From contig JAPLMX010000265.1 of the NCBI GenBank assembly GCA_026386805.1, positions 1-43,751 of the forward strand: 43,751 bases of DNA. Direction: 5' to 3'. The notes under the pieces were generated by a model that searched no databases, was not told the origin of the DNA, and saw nothing but the letters and a program-made list of their open reading frames with translations. The DNA comes from Phycisphaerae bacterium (GTDB lineage Bacteria > Planctomycetota > Phycisphaerae > Sedimentisphaerales > Anaerobacaceae). Shown here piece after piece: positions 23,509 to 32,054 of this stretch. The number at the start of each line of letters is the position of its first letter. Position 1 is the first letter of the stretch. Made by a program: the position numbers and the translations under genes.

Positions 23509-23520
23509 CCTCGAATGATG

Positions 23521-23549
23521 TTGTGTCTCTAATACCGCTCGGGTATGAT
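23521..23549 (+). promoter_or_regulatory. Sigma-70-type promoter of the GrlR-like/synthetase cassette
   Basis: TTGTGT (23521-23526), a 17-base spacer, and TATGAT (23544-23549), followed by the small inverted repeat TGATA-atac-TATCA (23547-23560). It begins just after the PEGA gene and gives a leader of roughly 125 bases before the GTG at 23682. Confidence 0.5.
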
Positions 23550-23681
23550 AATACTATCAGCGTGGCAACATGAACTCGTGGACCGCATGTGGTAGCGTAT
23601 GACATGGTGAGCGATTGGCTCCATGCAACGCCCTCAGTGGTGCCACAAGTCCAGAGCAACCTGTGACAGGGGGATATTGCA

Positions 23682-24008
23682 GTGGTAGAAGGATTGTGGA
23701 CAATCGAATTCGCCTCGCCGAAAGGTTTTGGAACCGGCATAATGGTGCTGACAGACAAACGCCTCTTGGGAGGTGACGAAGGTTACTACTACTCCGGAGA
23801 ATACACTGTCGACGACCATCGCATCAGCGGAAAGGCTGAGATCGTGCGTTTTGACAGGAATTGTCTGTCCGTCTTCGGTGATATGGATAGCTTCACGGTG
23901 GATTTAGATGGCGAGGTATCTGAGGACTCAATCGTGGGAGTCGCGCATCTATCTGGTCAACCGGATCTCAGGGCTCAAATCCGATGCAAAAAGAAGACGG
24001 AGTTGTAA
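23682..24008 (+). CDS. GrlR-family small protein
   Basis: 108 residues from a GTG at 23682 with AGGGGGA eight bases upstream. The sequence GLWTIEF..., GFGTGIMVL, LLGGDEGYYYSGEY and SVFGDMDSFTVDLDGE is the pattern of the GrlR family, named after the small beta-barrel that restrains the GrlA activator of the enteropathogenic type III secretion island. Homologues in other bacteria have no known partner, and no GrlA or secretion gene is present here. Its stop lies four bases before the start of a RelA/SpoT-type synthetase, so the two are almost certainly co-translated. Base composition is visibly less G+C-rich than in the flanking genes, suggesting acquisition. The family call is good; function is unknown. 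Confidence 0.75.
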   Translation: MVEGLWTIEFASPKGFGTGIMVLTDKRLLGGDEGYYYSGEYTVDDHRISGKAEIVRFDRNCLSVFGDMDSFTVDLDGEVSEDSIVGVAHLSGQPDLRAQIRCKKKTEL

Positions 24009-24012
24009 GCCC

Positions 24013-24639
24013 ATGAACCTGAGTGAGTTGAACCGAGCATACCAAGACAGACGGCCAGCACTTGAGGATTTGGCTCAATCTGCGAGGCGTCACCTGCAAC
24101 GAAGAATACAGCAGCGGAGAATCAAAATTCACTCCCTGCAGCACAGGATCAAAGAACTGGATTCACTGCGGGAGAAGGCCAAGAGACAGAGTGCGCAGGA
24201 CCCGCTTCGTGATATCCATGATCTCGTTGGTCTTCGGGCCGTCTGCCTGTTCAGGTCCGATGTCCCACAGATATTGGCCATCATTCGGGAATCATTCGAC
24301 GTGATAGAGGAGGAGGACAAGGAGGACAGAAACGAGAAGCGAACGTTCGACTACATGGCGGTACATGTCATCGCCAAGATGAAGCCGGACAATGCCGGTC
24401 CAAGGCAGACCGCACGTCTACGGATTCCGCTCGAGATTCAGGTGAGAACCATTGGGCAAGACGCATGGGCGTCCGTATCGCATCATCTGGCCTACAAACA
24501 GGAGACCAGCTTTCCTCCAGACCACTCTCGCGACTTGTATGCGTTGAGCGCGTTATTCTACCTTGCCGACACTCACTTCGAATTCCTAAAGGCGGCGTGC
24601 GCACAGTCCTTGGCCGGCAAGAGGACGGAAGCACCCTGA
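24013..24639 (+). CDS. Small RelA/SpoT-domain (p)ppGpp synthetase-like protein
   Basis: 208 residues from the ATG at 24013. It consists of a RelA/SpoT nucleotidyltransferase domain alone, with no hydrolase, TGS or ACT domain. Motifs in order: basic helix RRIKIHSLQHRIKELDSL (35-52), DIHDLVGLR (67-75), FDYMAVH (112-118, the position of the G-loop GYxSxH, with the Gly replaced by Asp and the guanine-stacking Tyr kept), EIQVRT (141-146) and AWASVSHHLAYK (151-162). Such stand-alone synthetases either make alarmones or, as toxSAS toxins, pyrophosphorylate nucleotides or tRNA. The partner gene four bases upstream is GrlR-like. Its 3' end faces the epimerase gene. The altered G-loop makes the exact reaction uncertain. 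Confidence 0.83.
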   Translation: MNLSELNRAYQDRRPALEDLAQSARRHLQRRIQQRRIKIHSLQHRIKELDSLREKAKRQSAQDPLRDIHDLVGLRAVCLFRSDVPQILAIIRESFDVIEEEDKEDRNEKRTFDYMAVHVIAKMKPDNAGPRQTARLRIPLEIQVRTIGQDAWASVSHHLAYKQETSFPPDHSRDLYALSALFYLADTHFEFLKAACAQSLAGKRTEAP

Positions 24640-24670
24640 CATTCTCAGACCTCGACCGGAACCGAGTTCA

Positions 24671-25609
24671 TCAGACAAGGTTCTTGCGGTACCAGTCGAT
24701 GGATTTCTCCAGACCCTCGCGGAAGAGCAGGACGGGCTGGAAGCCGATCAGCTTCTTCGCCGCCGTGATGTCGGCGAGGGAGTGCTTGACGTCGCCGGCA
24801 CGGGCGGGCGCGTAAATGGGCTTGACGTGCTTGCCCAGAAGCTGATTGATCATGCCGATGATGGCGTTGACCGTCACGGCCTCGCCGCAGGCGATGTTGA
24901 CGACCTCACCGTGCGTTTCCTTGGCCCGGGCCGCCAGCAGGTTGGCCTGCACGACGTTGTCCACGTAGGTGAAATCGCGGCTCTGCTCGCCGTCGCCGTA
25001 GATGGTGGGAGGCTGGTTTCGCAGGATGGCCGTGACAAAGGCGGGGATGGCCGCCGCGTATTGACTGGCGGGGTCCTGGCCAGGGCCGAAGACGTTGAAG
25101 TAGCGAAGGGCGATCGTCTCCAGACCGAAGACCTTGGAGAAAACCGAGCAGTAATACTCGCCAACGAGCTTGCCGACGGCGTAGGGCGACAAGGGATTCG
25201 GCGCCATCGTCTCGACCTTGGGCAAGGTGGGCGTATCGCCGTAGGCGGCGGAACTGGCCGCATAGACGAAACGCTTCACACCGGCGTCGCGGGCCGCCAG
25301 TAATAGCGTGAACGTGGCATCGACACAGTGCTGATGAGTCAAGGCGGGATCGTCCACACTTCGCGGCACCGACGGCAGCGCTCCCTCGTGCAGGATCACG
25401 TCGATTCCTTTGACCACCGAACGGGCCACTTCCGGCACGCCCATATCGGCCTCGACGAACTCGATCTTGTCCATGATCGGCGTCAGGTTGGCGCGTTTGC
25501 CCGTCAAGAGGTTATCGACGACACGGACAAAACACCGATCCGCCACCAGACGCTTGCAGATATTCGAGCCGATGAATCCGGCTCCCCCAGTCACCAAGAA
25601 CTTCTGCAT
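24671..25609 (-). CDS. NAD-dependent UDP-sugar 4-epimerase family protein
   Basis: 312 residues. An extended short-chain dehydrogenase: Rossmann motif VTGGAGFIGSNI (6-17), SSAAYGD, the catalytic YAVGK (Tyr and Lys in SPYAVGKLVGE) and LRYFNVFGPGQDP. The closest familiar types are UDP-glucose/UDP-GlcNAc 4-epimerases of the WbpP/GalE kind, supplying UDP-galactose- or UDP-GalNAc-type precursors. The last gene of the minus-strand exopolysaccharide cluster, 128 bp downstream of the tyrosine kinase gene, with a dispersed repeat between them. Sugar specificity cannot be decided from sequence alone. Cytoplasmic; no anomalies. Confidence 0.88.
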   Translation of the reverse strand: MQKFLVTGGAGFIGSNICKRLVADRCFVRVVDNLLTGKRANLTPIMDKIEFVEADMGVPEVARSVVKGIDVILHEGALPSVPRSVDDPALTHQHCVDATFTLLLAARDAGVKRFVYAASSAAYGDTPTLPKVETMAPNPLSPYAVGKLVGEYYCSVFSKVFGLETIALRYFNVFGPGQDPASQYAAAIPAFVTAILRNQPPTIYGDGEQSRDFTYVDNVVQANLLAARAKETHGEVVNIACGEAVTVNAIIGMINQLLGKHVKPIYAPARAGDVKHSLADITAAKKLIGFQPVLLFREGLEKSIDWYRKNLV

Positions 25610-25622
25610 CGAAGACCCTCCG

Positions 25623-25737
25623 GATTTACGATTTGTGATTGACTATTTGCGATTTCATTTGCCGCCGTGGCTTGTCCACTCGCCCACGATGGACTAATAT
25701 TCTAAATCGTAAATTGCAAAGAGTAAACTGCAAATTC
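25623..25737. repeat. TTTACGATTTGTGATTGAC dispersed repeat, copy 2
   Basis: It begins GATTTACGATTTGTGATTGA and ends TAAATCGTAAATTGCAAAGA followed by GTAAACTGC. The ends are related to 14605-14687, the centre is not. It fills the gap between the kinase gene and the epimerase gene and touches the kinase stop codon. Confidence 0.7.
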
Positions 25738-27951
25738 CTACGCCCGTTGCGGCTTGAGGTAGCGGCGGTAGGCCCGGAACTGCTGGCGGAAGTAGCCGCC
25801 CTTCATGGCCTCGGCGCCGAACAGGACACAGCCGACGAGGTTGGCCCCCACGTCTTCGAGCTCAAAGATCGTCCGCTCGGCCGCGCCGCGCTTGGTCGTG
25901 CCGGCATTGAACAGCAGAAGCGTCGCGTCGGCGAGTCTCGCCAGCATTTTAACGTCGCTCACCAACAATGCGGGCGGACTGTCGATGATGACGCGATCGT
26001 ATTCCTTGGCGGCGGTTTCGATCAGCTCTTTCATTCGATGGCCGGCCAGCAGCTCCGCCGGGTTCGGCACAGGCTGGCCCGCGTAGATGAGGTCCAGGCC
26101 CGCCACGGCGCTCGGGCTTACGGCCTCGTGGTACGTGCATTCGCCCATCAGAAGATTCGTCAACCCAACCCGGGGAGCATCGCTCTGCTCATCGGCGGGG
26201 AAGGCGATGTGCAAGCTCGGCTGCCGCAGGTTGCCGTCGATCAGCAGCACCCTCTCATACTTGGCGGCAAACGCCGCGGCCAGGTTGCACGCCATCGAGG
26301 TCTTGCCGTCCCCCGCCTGCCCGCTGGCGACCAGCAGGGTCTTGAACGGCTCGCCCGCCGACAATTCGAGGTTGGTCCGGCACCGGCGATAGCTCTCGCC
26401 CAGCAGGGAGTACGGCGCTTCGCGGACCACGTCACACAAGTCGATGTCATCCACGGCGTGATCTTCGTAGGCATCCGGAATGACTCCCAGCAAGGGAACT
26501 CGCAGGAAGCGCCGCACGTCGCTCGGCGTCCGCACGAGGTCGTTGAGCATCTCGACGAGCAGCGCCAGGGACAGGCCCAGGATCAATCCCAGCATGGTGC
26601 CGCCCGGGACCCAGAGCAACATATTGCGGGAGAGCACCATCTCCAGGGGTTCCGGGGCCAGGCCGACCGACTGCACCTTCGGCGTCTCAGGGTCTTCCAG
26701 CAGGATACGGTACTTCTCGATCTGCATCTTGATCTGGCTGAGGGTCTCCTGCCGTTCGTCTCGCGTCTTCTGGATCGTCTCGTACTCGCTACGGGCGTCG
26801 TCGAGCTTTCTTTGCTCTTCCAGGGCTGCGGCTCGCATCTTCTGCAGCTCCGTAAGCCGCTCATCCAGAACGCGGAGGGTATCGCGTGCGTTCATGAGAT
26901 TGGCCCGCCGGGTCTGTTCGGCGATTTCCATCCGGCGCCGCTCTCGGTTGGCTTTGGTCTCTTCGATCCTTTCTTTGGTTTGGCGCACCACCCGATGCGT
27001 CTCGCCGAATTTCGTAAACTGGCCCGAGAGTTGCGCTTCCAGGACCGCCACCTGCTGAGCCAGGGCCACCATCAAGGGGTCCCCTTCGACGACGTGCTGG
27101 ATCTGCTCCGTGACGGGGCCTTCCGCCAACTGCCGCAGGTTCTCGATATCCGCCTGAAGCTGCTTGATCGCCAGGCTCAGGTCGCTTTCCTGCTTGTCCA
27201 ATTCATTCAGGCGTAGCGTGGCCGTATGCTGGAAATAGCGTCCCGCGGACCGGTCGAGATCGGTGATCCCGGTCCTGCGAGTGACGTTCTGTAGATCCGC
27301 TTCGCATTGCCGAATCTCCTGCTCCACGTCGCTCTGCCGCTTCGTCACGTCGGCCAGCTTCTGACGGACGTCCCCCTTCTCGGTCTCCCCGTGCTGATTG
27401 AGGAACAGGTTCACCATCTGGTTGACGATCAGGGCCGCCTCGCTTGGGCTGCCGCAGGTCATCGAAACCTGGATGTGCTCCGCCTCGCGGTGCGGAAAGG
27501 CCGTCAGGTTCTGGTCCAGACTTTGAACGGCCCGGGCCACGTCCACGCCGCCCTTCGTCACCTGGCGGTACCATTTCGTATTGCGAACCTCGTCTCTCTG
27601 GAGGAGATCTTGCAGGGTGCTTTGGCTCCTCATCAGGTTGGCGAGCGAGACGCGATGGCCGTACCGAATGTCCTGCTGCACCTGGGCGACCACCATATTC
27701 ATCGGGTCGCTATCGATGGGAGGCAGGACCTTGATTGCCGTTTCAGCCCGGTAAAGGGGCAGGTACCGTCGGATCAGGTACCAGCCGCCCGTCCCGGTCG
27801 CTCCTCCGATGATCGTCATGAACAGGATCAGCCAAATGTGCCGGCGCAGCATGCCCAGGGCTTCCTTCGGCGTCAGGGCCGCCTCGGGAGCATTCTTCGT
27901 CCCAGGTGGTCTCGGCATCCTGCCGGCGACCGTCGGATTACTCTTGGCCAT
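25738..27951 (-). CDS. Wzc-type chain-length determinant and tyrosine autokinase
   Basis: 737 residues. The N-terminal Wzz-type domain has one membrane segment (HIWLILFMTIIGGATGTGGW, residues 38-57), a long periplasmic part rich in coiled coil, and a second membrane segment before the kinase. The cytoplasmic BY-kinase has Walker A SGQAGDGKTSMACNLAAA near residue 540, Walker A' VLLIDGNLRQPS and Walker B YDRVIIDSPPALL. A tyrosine-rich tail (GGYFRQQFRAYRRYLK) has three Tyr residues for autophosphorylation. Such proteins set polymer length and drive export of exopolysaccharide together with Wza. It starts 20 bp after the TPR gene, so the two are co-transcribed. It is a fused kinase/co-polymerase of the type found in Gram-negatives. 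Confidence 0.9.
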   Translation of the reverse strand: MAKSNPTVAGRMPRPPGTKNAPEAALTPKEALGMLRRHIWLILFMTIIGGATGTGGWYLIRRYLPLYRAETAIKVLPPIDSDPMNMVVAQVQQDIRYGHRVSLANLMRSQSTLQDLLQRDEVRNTKWYRQVTKGGVDVARAVQSLDQNLTAFPHREAEHIQVSMTCGSPSEAALIVNQMVNLFLNQHGETEKGDVRQKLADVTKRQSDVEQEIRQCEADLQNVTRRTGITDLDRSAGRYFQHTATLRLNELDKQESDLSLAIKQLQADIENLRQLAEGPVTEQIQHVVEGDPLMVALAQQVAVLEAQLSGQFTKFGETHRVVRQTKERIEETKANRERRRMEIAEQTRRANLMNARDTLRVLDERLTELQKMRAAALEEQRKLDDARSEYETIQKTRDERQETLSQIKMQIEKYRILLEDPETPKVQSVGLAPEPLEMVLSRNMLLWVPGGTMLGLILGLSLALLVEMLNDLVRTPSDVRRFLRVPLLGVIPDAYEDHAVDDIDLCDVVREAPYSLLGESYRRCRTNLELSAGEPFKTLLVASGQAGDGKTSMACNLAAAFAAKYERVLLIDGNLRQPSLHIAFPADEQSDAPRVGLTNLLMGECTYHEAVSPSAVAGLDLIYAGQPVPNPAELLAGHRMKELIETAAKEYDRVIIDSPPALLVSDVKMLARLADATLLLFNAGTTKRGAAERTIFELEDVGANLVGCVLFGAEAMKGGYFRQQFRAYRRYLKPQRA

Positions 27952-27971
27952 GCCACACTCCGATCCCCATG

Positions 27972-30900
27972 CTACTTCGCCAGTCGCCCGATGGCCGAGT
28001 CGATCCGCTGCTTCGCGGCCTCGGGCATGGCGGCCCCACCCACCTCCAAGGCGCGACGGTAAGCGTCCAAGGCTTTGCCCCGGTCTCCCAGCGCTTCATT
28101 CACCAGGCCCAGATGTTCGTAAACATCCACTGGTGCCATCCCCCGAACTTCATACTTCTGGACCGCTGCCGCCAGCGACTGGGCGGCCTGAGCATGCTTT
28201 CCGTTTCTGTATAACAGATAGCCATAGGTGTCCAGATAGTTGGCCTCATCCGGATCCTGCTCGACCGCCGTCTTGGCGTAGTCCAGTGCCTCGGCGAGTT
28301 TCTCATTGCTCTGGGCCAGCAAATAAGCCAGATTGTTCAAGACACTGCTGTTTTTCGGCCATTTGGCCCGCAGACTTTCGTAAACGACGATAGCCTTCTG
28401 AAGATAGGCTTTATCGGAAGTTGCATTATAGGCCATTGTGAGCACTTGGGCCTTCTTGGCCGTGTACTCCAACCCAGCGTCGCTGTCCGGTCCGGCGGAC
28501 TGGATGCACTGGTCGATACCATCGATCGCCTCGGCAAATCGGTTCTGGCCGGCCGCCATTAATGCCTCCATCAGGCCGGTGCGAGGCTCACCAGGGTACT
28601 TCTCCTTGAAATCCCGCAGTCTCTGCTCGGCTGGGGCGACCAGTCCCACGTTCAGGTATGCCTGAAACTGCATGAGCCGGTTGACGGCGTTGTCTTGCAG
28701 CGAGAGAAGCTCTTCATAATACTTCTTCACCGCTTCTCTATCGGACGTGGCTTCCGCGACAAGGACAAGGCCCTTGAGAGCGCCGATCCTCGCGTCGCTC
28801 TGCTGATACATCTGTTCGAGGAGCTTGCGGGCCTCGGCGTATCGCCCCGTCTGAAAGTAATGCCGCCACAGGAGTTGATCGTCGCTGGACCCGGCCAGCA
28901 GTTGCCCGGCCTTGTCGGGCTGCCCGCGAGCACGGAAGTATTCGGCGTAGGCTTCGAGGACAACCCGGCTGCTCGGGTCGAGCTTGCGGGCCTCTTCGAA
29001 CGCCGTCTCGGCCATGGCAAAGAAGGCGTTCTTCTTCGTCTGGTCTTTCTCCTTCAGGGCGATTTGTGCCGCCAACTTGGCCAGCATCAGGGCGTTGTCC
29101 ACGCTTGGGGCCTTCGCCTGGATCGTCTGGCGCAGGGCCACCGCCTTCTCGGGCTCGCGGTCGCTGAGAAAATCGACGTAAACGTTCAACAGGCTCGTGT
29201 CGCGCGGGTCGAGCCGAATGGCTTGCTCCAAGGCCTGCTTCGTTTCCTGTTTTTGCTCGGAAGATAGACTCGCCCCCAGCTTGCTGTTGTGGGCATACAG
29301 GGCCTTGGCCAATCCCTTGGCGACGAGCGGGTCCATCGGGTTCAGGTCCGACGCCTGGCGGGCATCCTCGATGGACTCCTGCTCCTTGCCCAGCGCCGCC
29401 TTCACGTCGCTGCGGAGCACGTATCCATAGGAGAAGACGGGCCGCCGCTTGAGGCACTCATCCAGATGACTTAACGCGACGTCATATTCCTTCTTGGCAG
29501 AGGCCAGACGCGCCGCGAGGAGATGGCCGTCGCAACCATCCAGGTTGTCGCGTTTGGCGATTTCGGCCGTCTCCTGGGCCAGCAGCCAGTTCTCCTGGCG
29601 ACGGGCCAGATCGAATAGATGGCCAACCGCCACCCGTCGTGGACTTGCCGCATTGGCGGCGACATCCGCCGTCTCCTGCGTGTCGCGGGCGTCCCGCCCG
29701 CGATCCGAAGGCGGGACGCCTTCGACACGGGTAGTGGCGTCCAGGACCCCCCGCAATTGCGCTACCGCCTTGTCCATTTGCTGCGTCTGCTCATAAAAGA
29801 GCCCGAGATTCAGGTCCCGGCGGACAGGATCGGCAATCGCACGAGCCGCCTGCTCTTGAAGCTCCTGGCGCCGGGCCGACGGACAGCTTCGCGGGTCCGG
29901 CTCCGACAGAAGACCTCGATAGAACAAGGCCGTGACATTGTCCGCGGAGTGCTTGAGAAACGCTTCGACAACCGGCCTGGCGGTGCCCGCGTCGCCTTGG
30001 GCGATGAGCAGCTCGCACAGTTCTGCGAGGTAGCTCTCCGCCACCGCGTCGGGACGGATTTGCAGCAACTGCTGCACAAGATCGGCCTGGCGTTTCCCAT
30101 TGGCGCGCAGTTCCTCCATCATCGCATCCGAACGTCCAGCACCGTCCGATACGCCCTGCTGGCGGACCGTGGCCAGCAACTGGTTGCCCTGGGCCCTGGT
30201 CAGATCCAGATGGAGCACGACCGTGTTCGGGTCGTCGGCGTTGAGCTTGGCGATCTCCTGTTCGGCTTCTGCCAGAGTGCCTTTCGCGATCAGGGCCTTG
30301 ACGCCCAGCACTCGGCTCCGGTCATTGCCTCCAAACCGCTCCCGGAACACGTTCACGATGTTGAGCACCACATCCTGCGAGCCGGCCCGCAGAAGCGCAT
30401 CGCCGTAGTCCAACAGGGCATTGGGCCTCGTGTAGACGATCCCTGAGCTCAGCGCCGTCCCGAGGAAGTCGATCACGGCCCCCGTCTCCGAAGATGGCTC
30501 GACGACCTTCGCCAAAGTGTACGAGAGGAACGGATCCCGCTGCTCCGGCGGGTTGGCCGCCTTGATCTGCTGGTAGGCCGCGTACAGGCTCCGGACGGCC
30601 TTGCCGGTCTCGCCTTTCGCCAGGTCCAGCATGCCCTGCCACTTCACGACCTCGGGGTCCTCGCCGCTGCCCCGAATCTGCCCGATCTCGTGAACGGCCT
30701 TCTCCAGCCGGGCCCCAAGCCCTTCACGCGTGGCGTCGGACTTCGGCAGCACCAGGATTCGCTCGACGCAGCATTTGCCGAGCAGCGAGCACAGGGCCAG
30801 CCGATTCACGCGATTCGCGAATTGCATCGGGCCGGGCCGGTCCTGTGCCCCAGGCAGATCCAGAGCTTTCTCCGTCAGCTCGATGGCCCTGTTCAGGGCC

Positions 30901-32054
30901 GGCACATCGCCGTAAACGGAGAACTTGCGATAGTGGTAACTGGCGGTCAGCAGCAGGTACTCGGCGTTGCCGCCCTCCAGCCTGCCGGCCTGCTCGGTGA
31001 CCTCAATGGCCCGATTCAGTTTCTCCATCGCGCTGGCCGAGTCCAAGTAGGCCGCGTAGAAGGAGTAGAACTGCCCCAGGGCGGCGAAGACCGGCGCACG
31101 GGAGGCGAAGCGCCGCGTCAGGTCCACATACTGCGGTTCCAGGGCTTTCATTTCCTCCCGCGCCGCCGCGATCGTGCCCCGCTGCGCCACAGTCAGCTTT
31201 CGCGTCAGCACGTTGATATGAGCCTCAGGCGCGTCACCGGCGATACGCACCGCTTCGGCGAGGATTTCGTCCGCCTCCTGCTCGGCCGCATTCTTCTGAT
31301 CCACGTTGCCGCGCGAAGCGGCCGCCTCGCCTTTCTTGACGGAGACCTCCGCCAGATACCGATAGGCCTGCACGTTGTTCGGGTCGAGCTTCTGGGCCTC
31401 CTGGAGATCACTTTGGGCCTCCTGGAGCAGCTCGCCCGGCGAGGTGACGGCCCCCAGGGCGGCCAATTCGAACGCCGAGCGGCCCTGGACGAAATGCAGA
31501 TGCGGTCCCAGCCGTTGGGCGCCGCTACTCCAGCCGCGACCTTCGGCGGCCCCGAAGCTCGGCTCCCATTTTGCCCTCTCTTCGTTGGCCAGGCCCGCCT
31601 TCTCGATAATTTCCATCGTCTTTTTCGCCTGGGACAAGACCTCTTCCCAGTAGCCGCTCATGCTCCGCCCCGCCTGGCCCAAGCCGTCGGCCAGGATGTA
31701 GCTGTATTTGAGCTGGCCCAGCCGGGCTTTGACGTTCTGAGGATCGGCCGTAACGACGGCGTTCCAGCACCCCAGGACCTTGTCCCACTGGTCCGTCTCT
31801 TGGTAGACCTCGACGAGCTTGAACAGCAGGTCGATCTTCCCCTCGCTCGAACGGGTCAAGCCATACGCTCTCCGGTAGCTATCGGCCGCGGTCTTGTAGT
31901 CCTTGGCCACCCCAGCAGCGTCGCCGTCGGCAATGTACGCCGCCGGATTGCGGGTCAGGTGCAAAATGACGAACACAAGCGCCAGCGCGAAAAGCAAAAG
32001 CACCGTCGTGCCGATCAATGCGACCTTCTTGTTCAGACGCCTTCTTCTCGCCAT
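27972..32054 (-). CDS. Giant membrane-anchored TPR protein of the EPS/exosortase locus
   Basis: 1360 residues from the ATG at 32054, with GGGGAA upstream. A basic N-terminus (ARRRRLNKK) precedes one membrane segment (VALIGTTVLLLFALALVFVI). The rest is almost entirely tetratricopeptide-like helical repeats, clearest near the C-terminus (DEANYLDTYGYLLYRNGKHA, then LGLVNEALGDRGKALDAYRR). It corresponds to the large TPR proteins seen in PEP-CTERM/exosortase gene clusters, where they are thought to scaffold assembly in the periplasm. Its start overlaps the 3' end of epsI by 22 bp. Near residue 780 the frame passes through a palindromic element (29680-29728) encoding a stretch like TRVEGVPPSDRGRDARDTQ, which interrupts the repeats without breaking the frame. 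Confidence 0.85.
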   Translation of the reverse strand: MARRRRLNKKVALIGTTVLLLFALALVFVILHLTRNPAAYIADGDAAGVAKDYKTAADSYRRAYGLTRSSEGKIDLLFKLVEVYQETDQWDKVLGCWNAVVTADPQNVKARLGQLKYSYILADGLGQAGRSMSGYWEEVLSQAKKTMEIIEKAGLANEERAKWEPSFGAAEGRGWSSGAQRLGPHLHFVQGRSAFELAALGAVTSPGELLQEAQSDLQEAQKLDPNNVQAYRYLAEVSVKKGEAAASRGNVDQKNAAEQEADEILAEAVRIAGDAPEAHINVLTRKLTVAQRGTIAAAREEMKALEPQYVDLTRRFASRAPVFAALGQFYSFYAAYLDSASAMEKLNRAIEVTEQAGRLEGGNAEYLLLTASYHYRKFSVYGDVPALNRAIELTEKALDLPGAQDRPGPMQFANRVNRLALCSLLGKCCVERILVLPKSDATREGLGARLEKAVHEIGQIRGSGEDPEVVKWQGMLDLAKGETGKAVRSLYAAYQQIKAANPPEQRDPFLSYTLAKVVEPSSETGAVIDFLGTALSSGIVYTRPNALLDYGDALLRAGSQDVVLNIVNVFRERFGGNDRSRVLGVKALIAKGTLAEAEQEIAKLNADDPNTVVLHLDLTRAQGNQLLATVRQQGVSDGAGRSDAMMEELRANGKRQADLVQQLLQIRPDAVAESYLAELCELLIAQGDAGTARPVVEAFLKHSADNVTALFYRGLLSEPDPRSCPSARRQELQEQAARAIADPVRRDLNLGLFYEQTQQMDKAVAQLRGVLDATTRVEGVPPSDRGRDARDTQETADVAANAASPRRVAVGHLFDLARRQENWLLAQETAEIAKRDNLDGCDGHLLAARLASAKKEYDVALSHLDECLKRRPVFSYGYVLRSDVKAALGKEQESIEDARQASDLNPMDPLVAKGLAKALYAHNSKLGASLSSEQKQETKQALEQAIRLDPRDTSLLNVYVDFLSDREPEKAVALRQTIQAKAPSVDNALMLAKLAAQIALKEKDQTKKNAFFAMAETAFEEARKLDPSSRVVLEAYAEYFRARGQPDKAGQLLAGSSDDQLLWRHYFQTGRYAEARKLLEQMYQQSDARIGALKGLVLVAEATSDREAVKKYYEELLSLQDNAVNRLMQFQAYLNVGLVAPAEQRLRDFKEKYPGEPRTGLMEALMAAGQNRFAEAIDGIDQCIQSAGPDSDAGLEYTAKKAQVLTMAYNATSDKAYLQKAIVVYESLRAKWPKNSSVLNNLAYLLAQSNEKLAEALDYAKTAVEQDPDEANYLDTYGYLLYRNGKHAQAAQSLAAAVQKYEVRGMAPVDVYEHLGLVNEALGDRGKALDAYRRALEVGGAAMPEAAKQRIDSAIGRLAK
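29680..29728. repeat. Palindromic element inside the TPR coding sequence
   Basis: 49 bp bounded by GTGTCG (29680-29685) and CGACAC (29723-29728). Two perfect hairpins lie inside: GCGGGCG-tcc-CGCCCGC (29685-29701) and CGAAGGCG-gga-CGCCTTCG (29706-29724). It is read through in frame as Arg/Asp-rich sequence unlike the surrounding TPR helices. Confidence 0.85.

Noticed and set aside
23908..24012. Upstream extension of the RelA/SpoT ORF
   Set aside because: It overlaps the GrlR-like gene in another frame. The ATG at 24013, four bases after its stop, gives a normal domain start.
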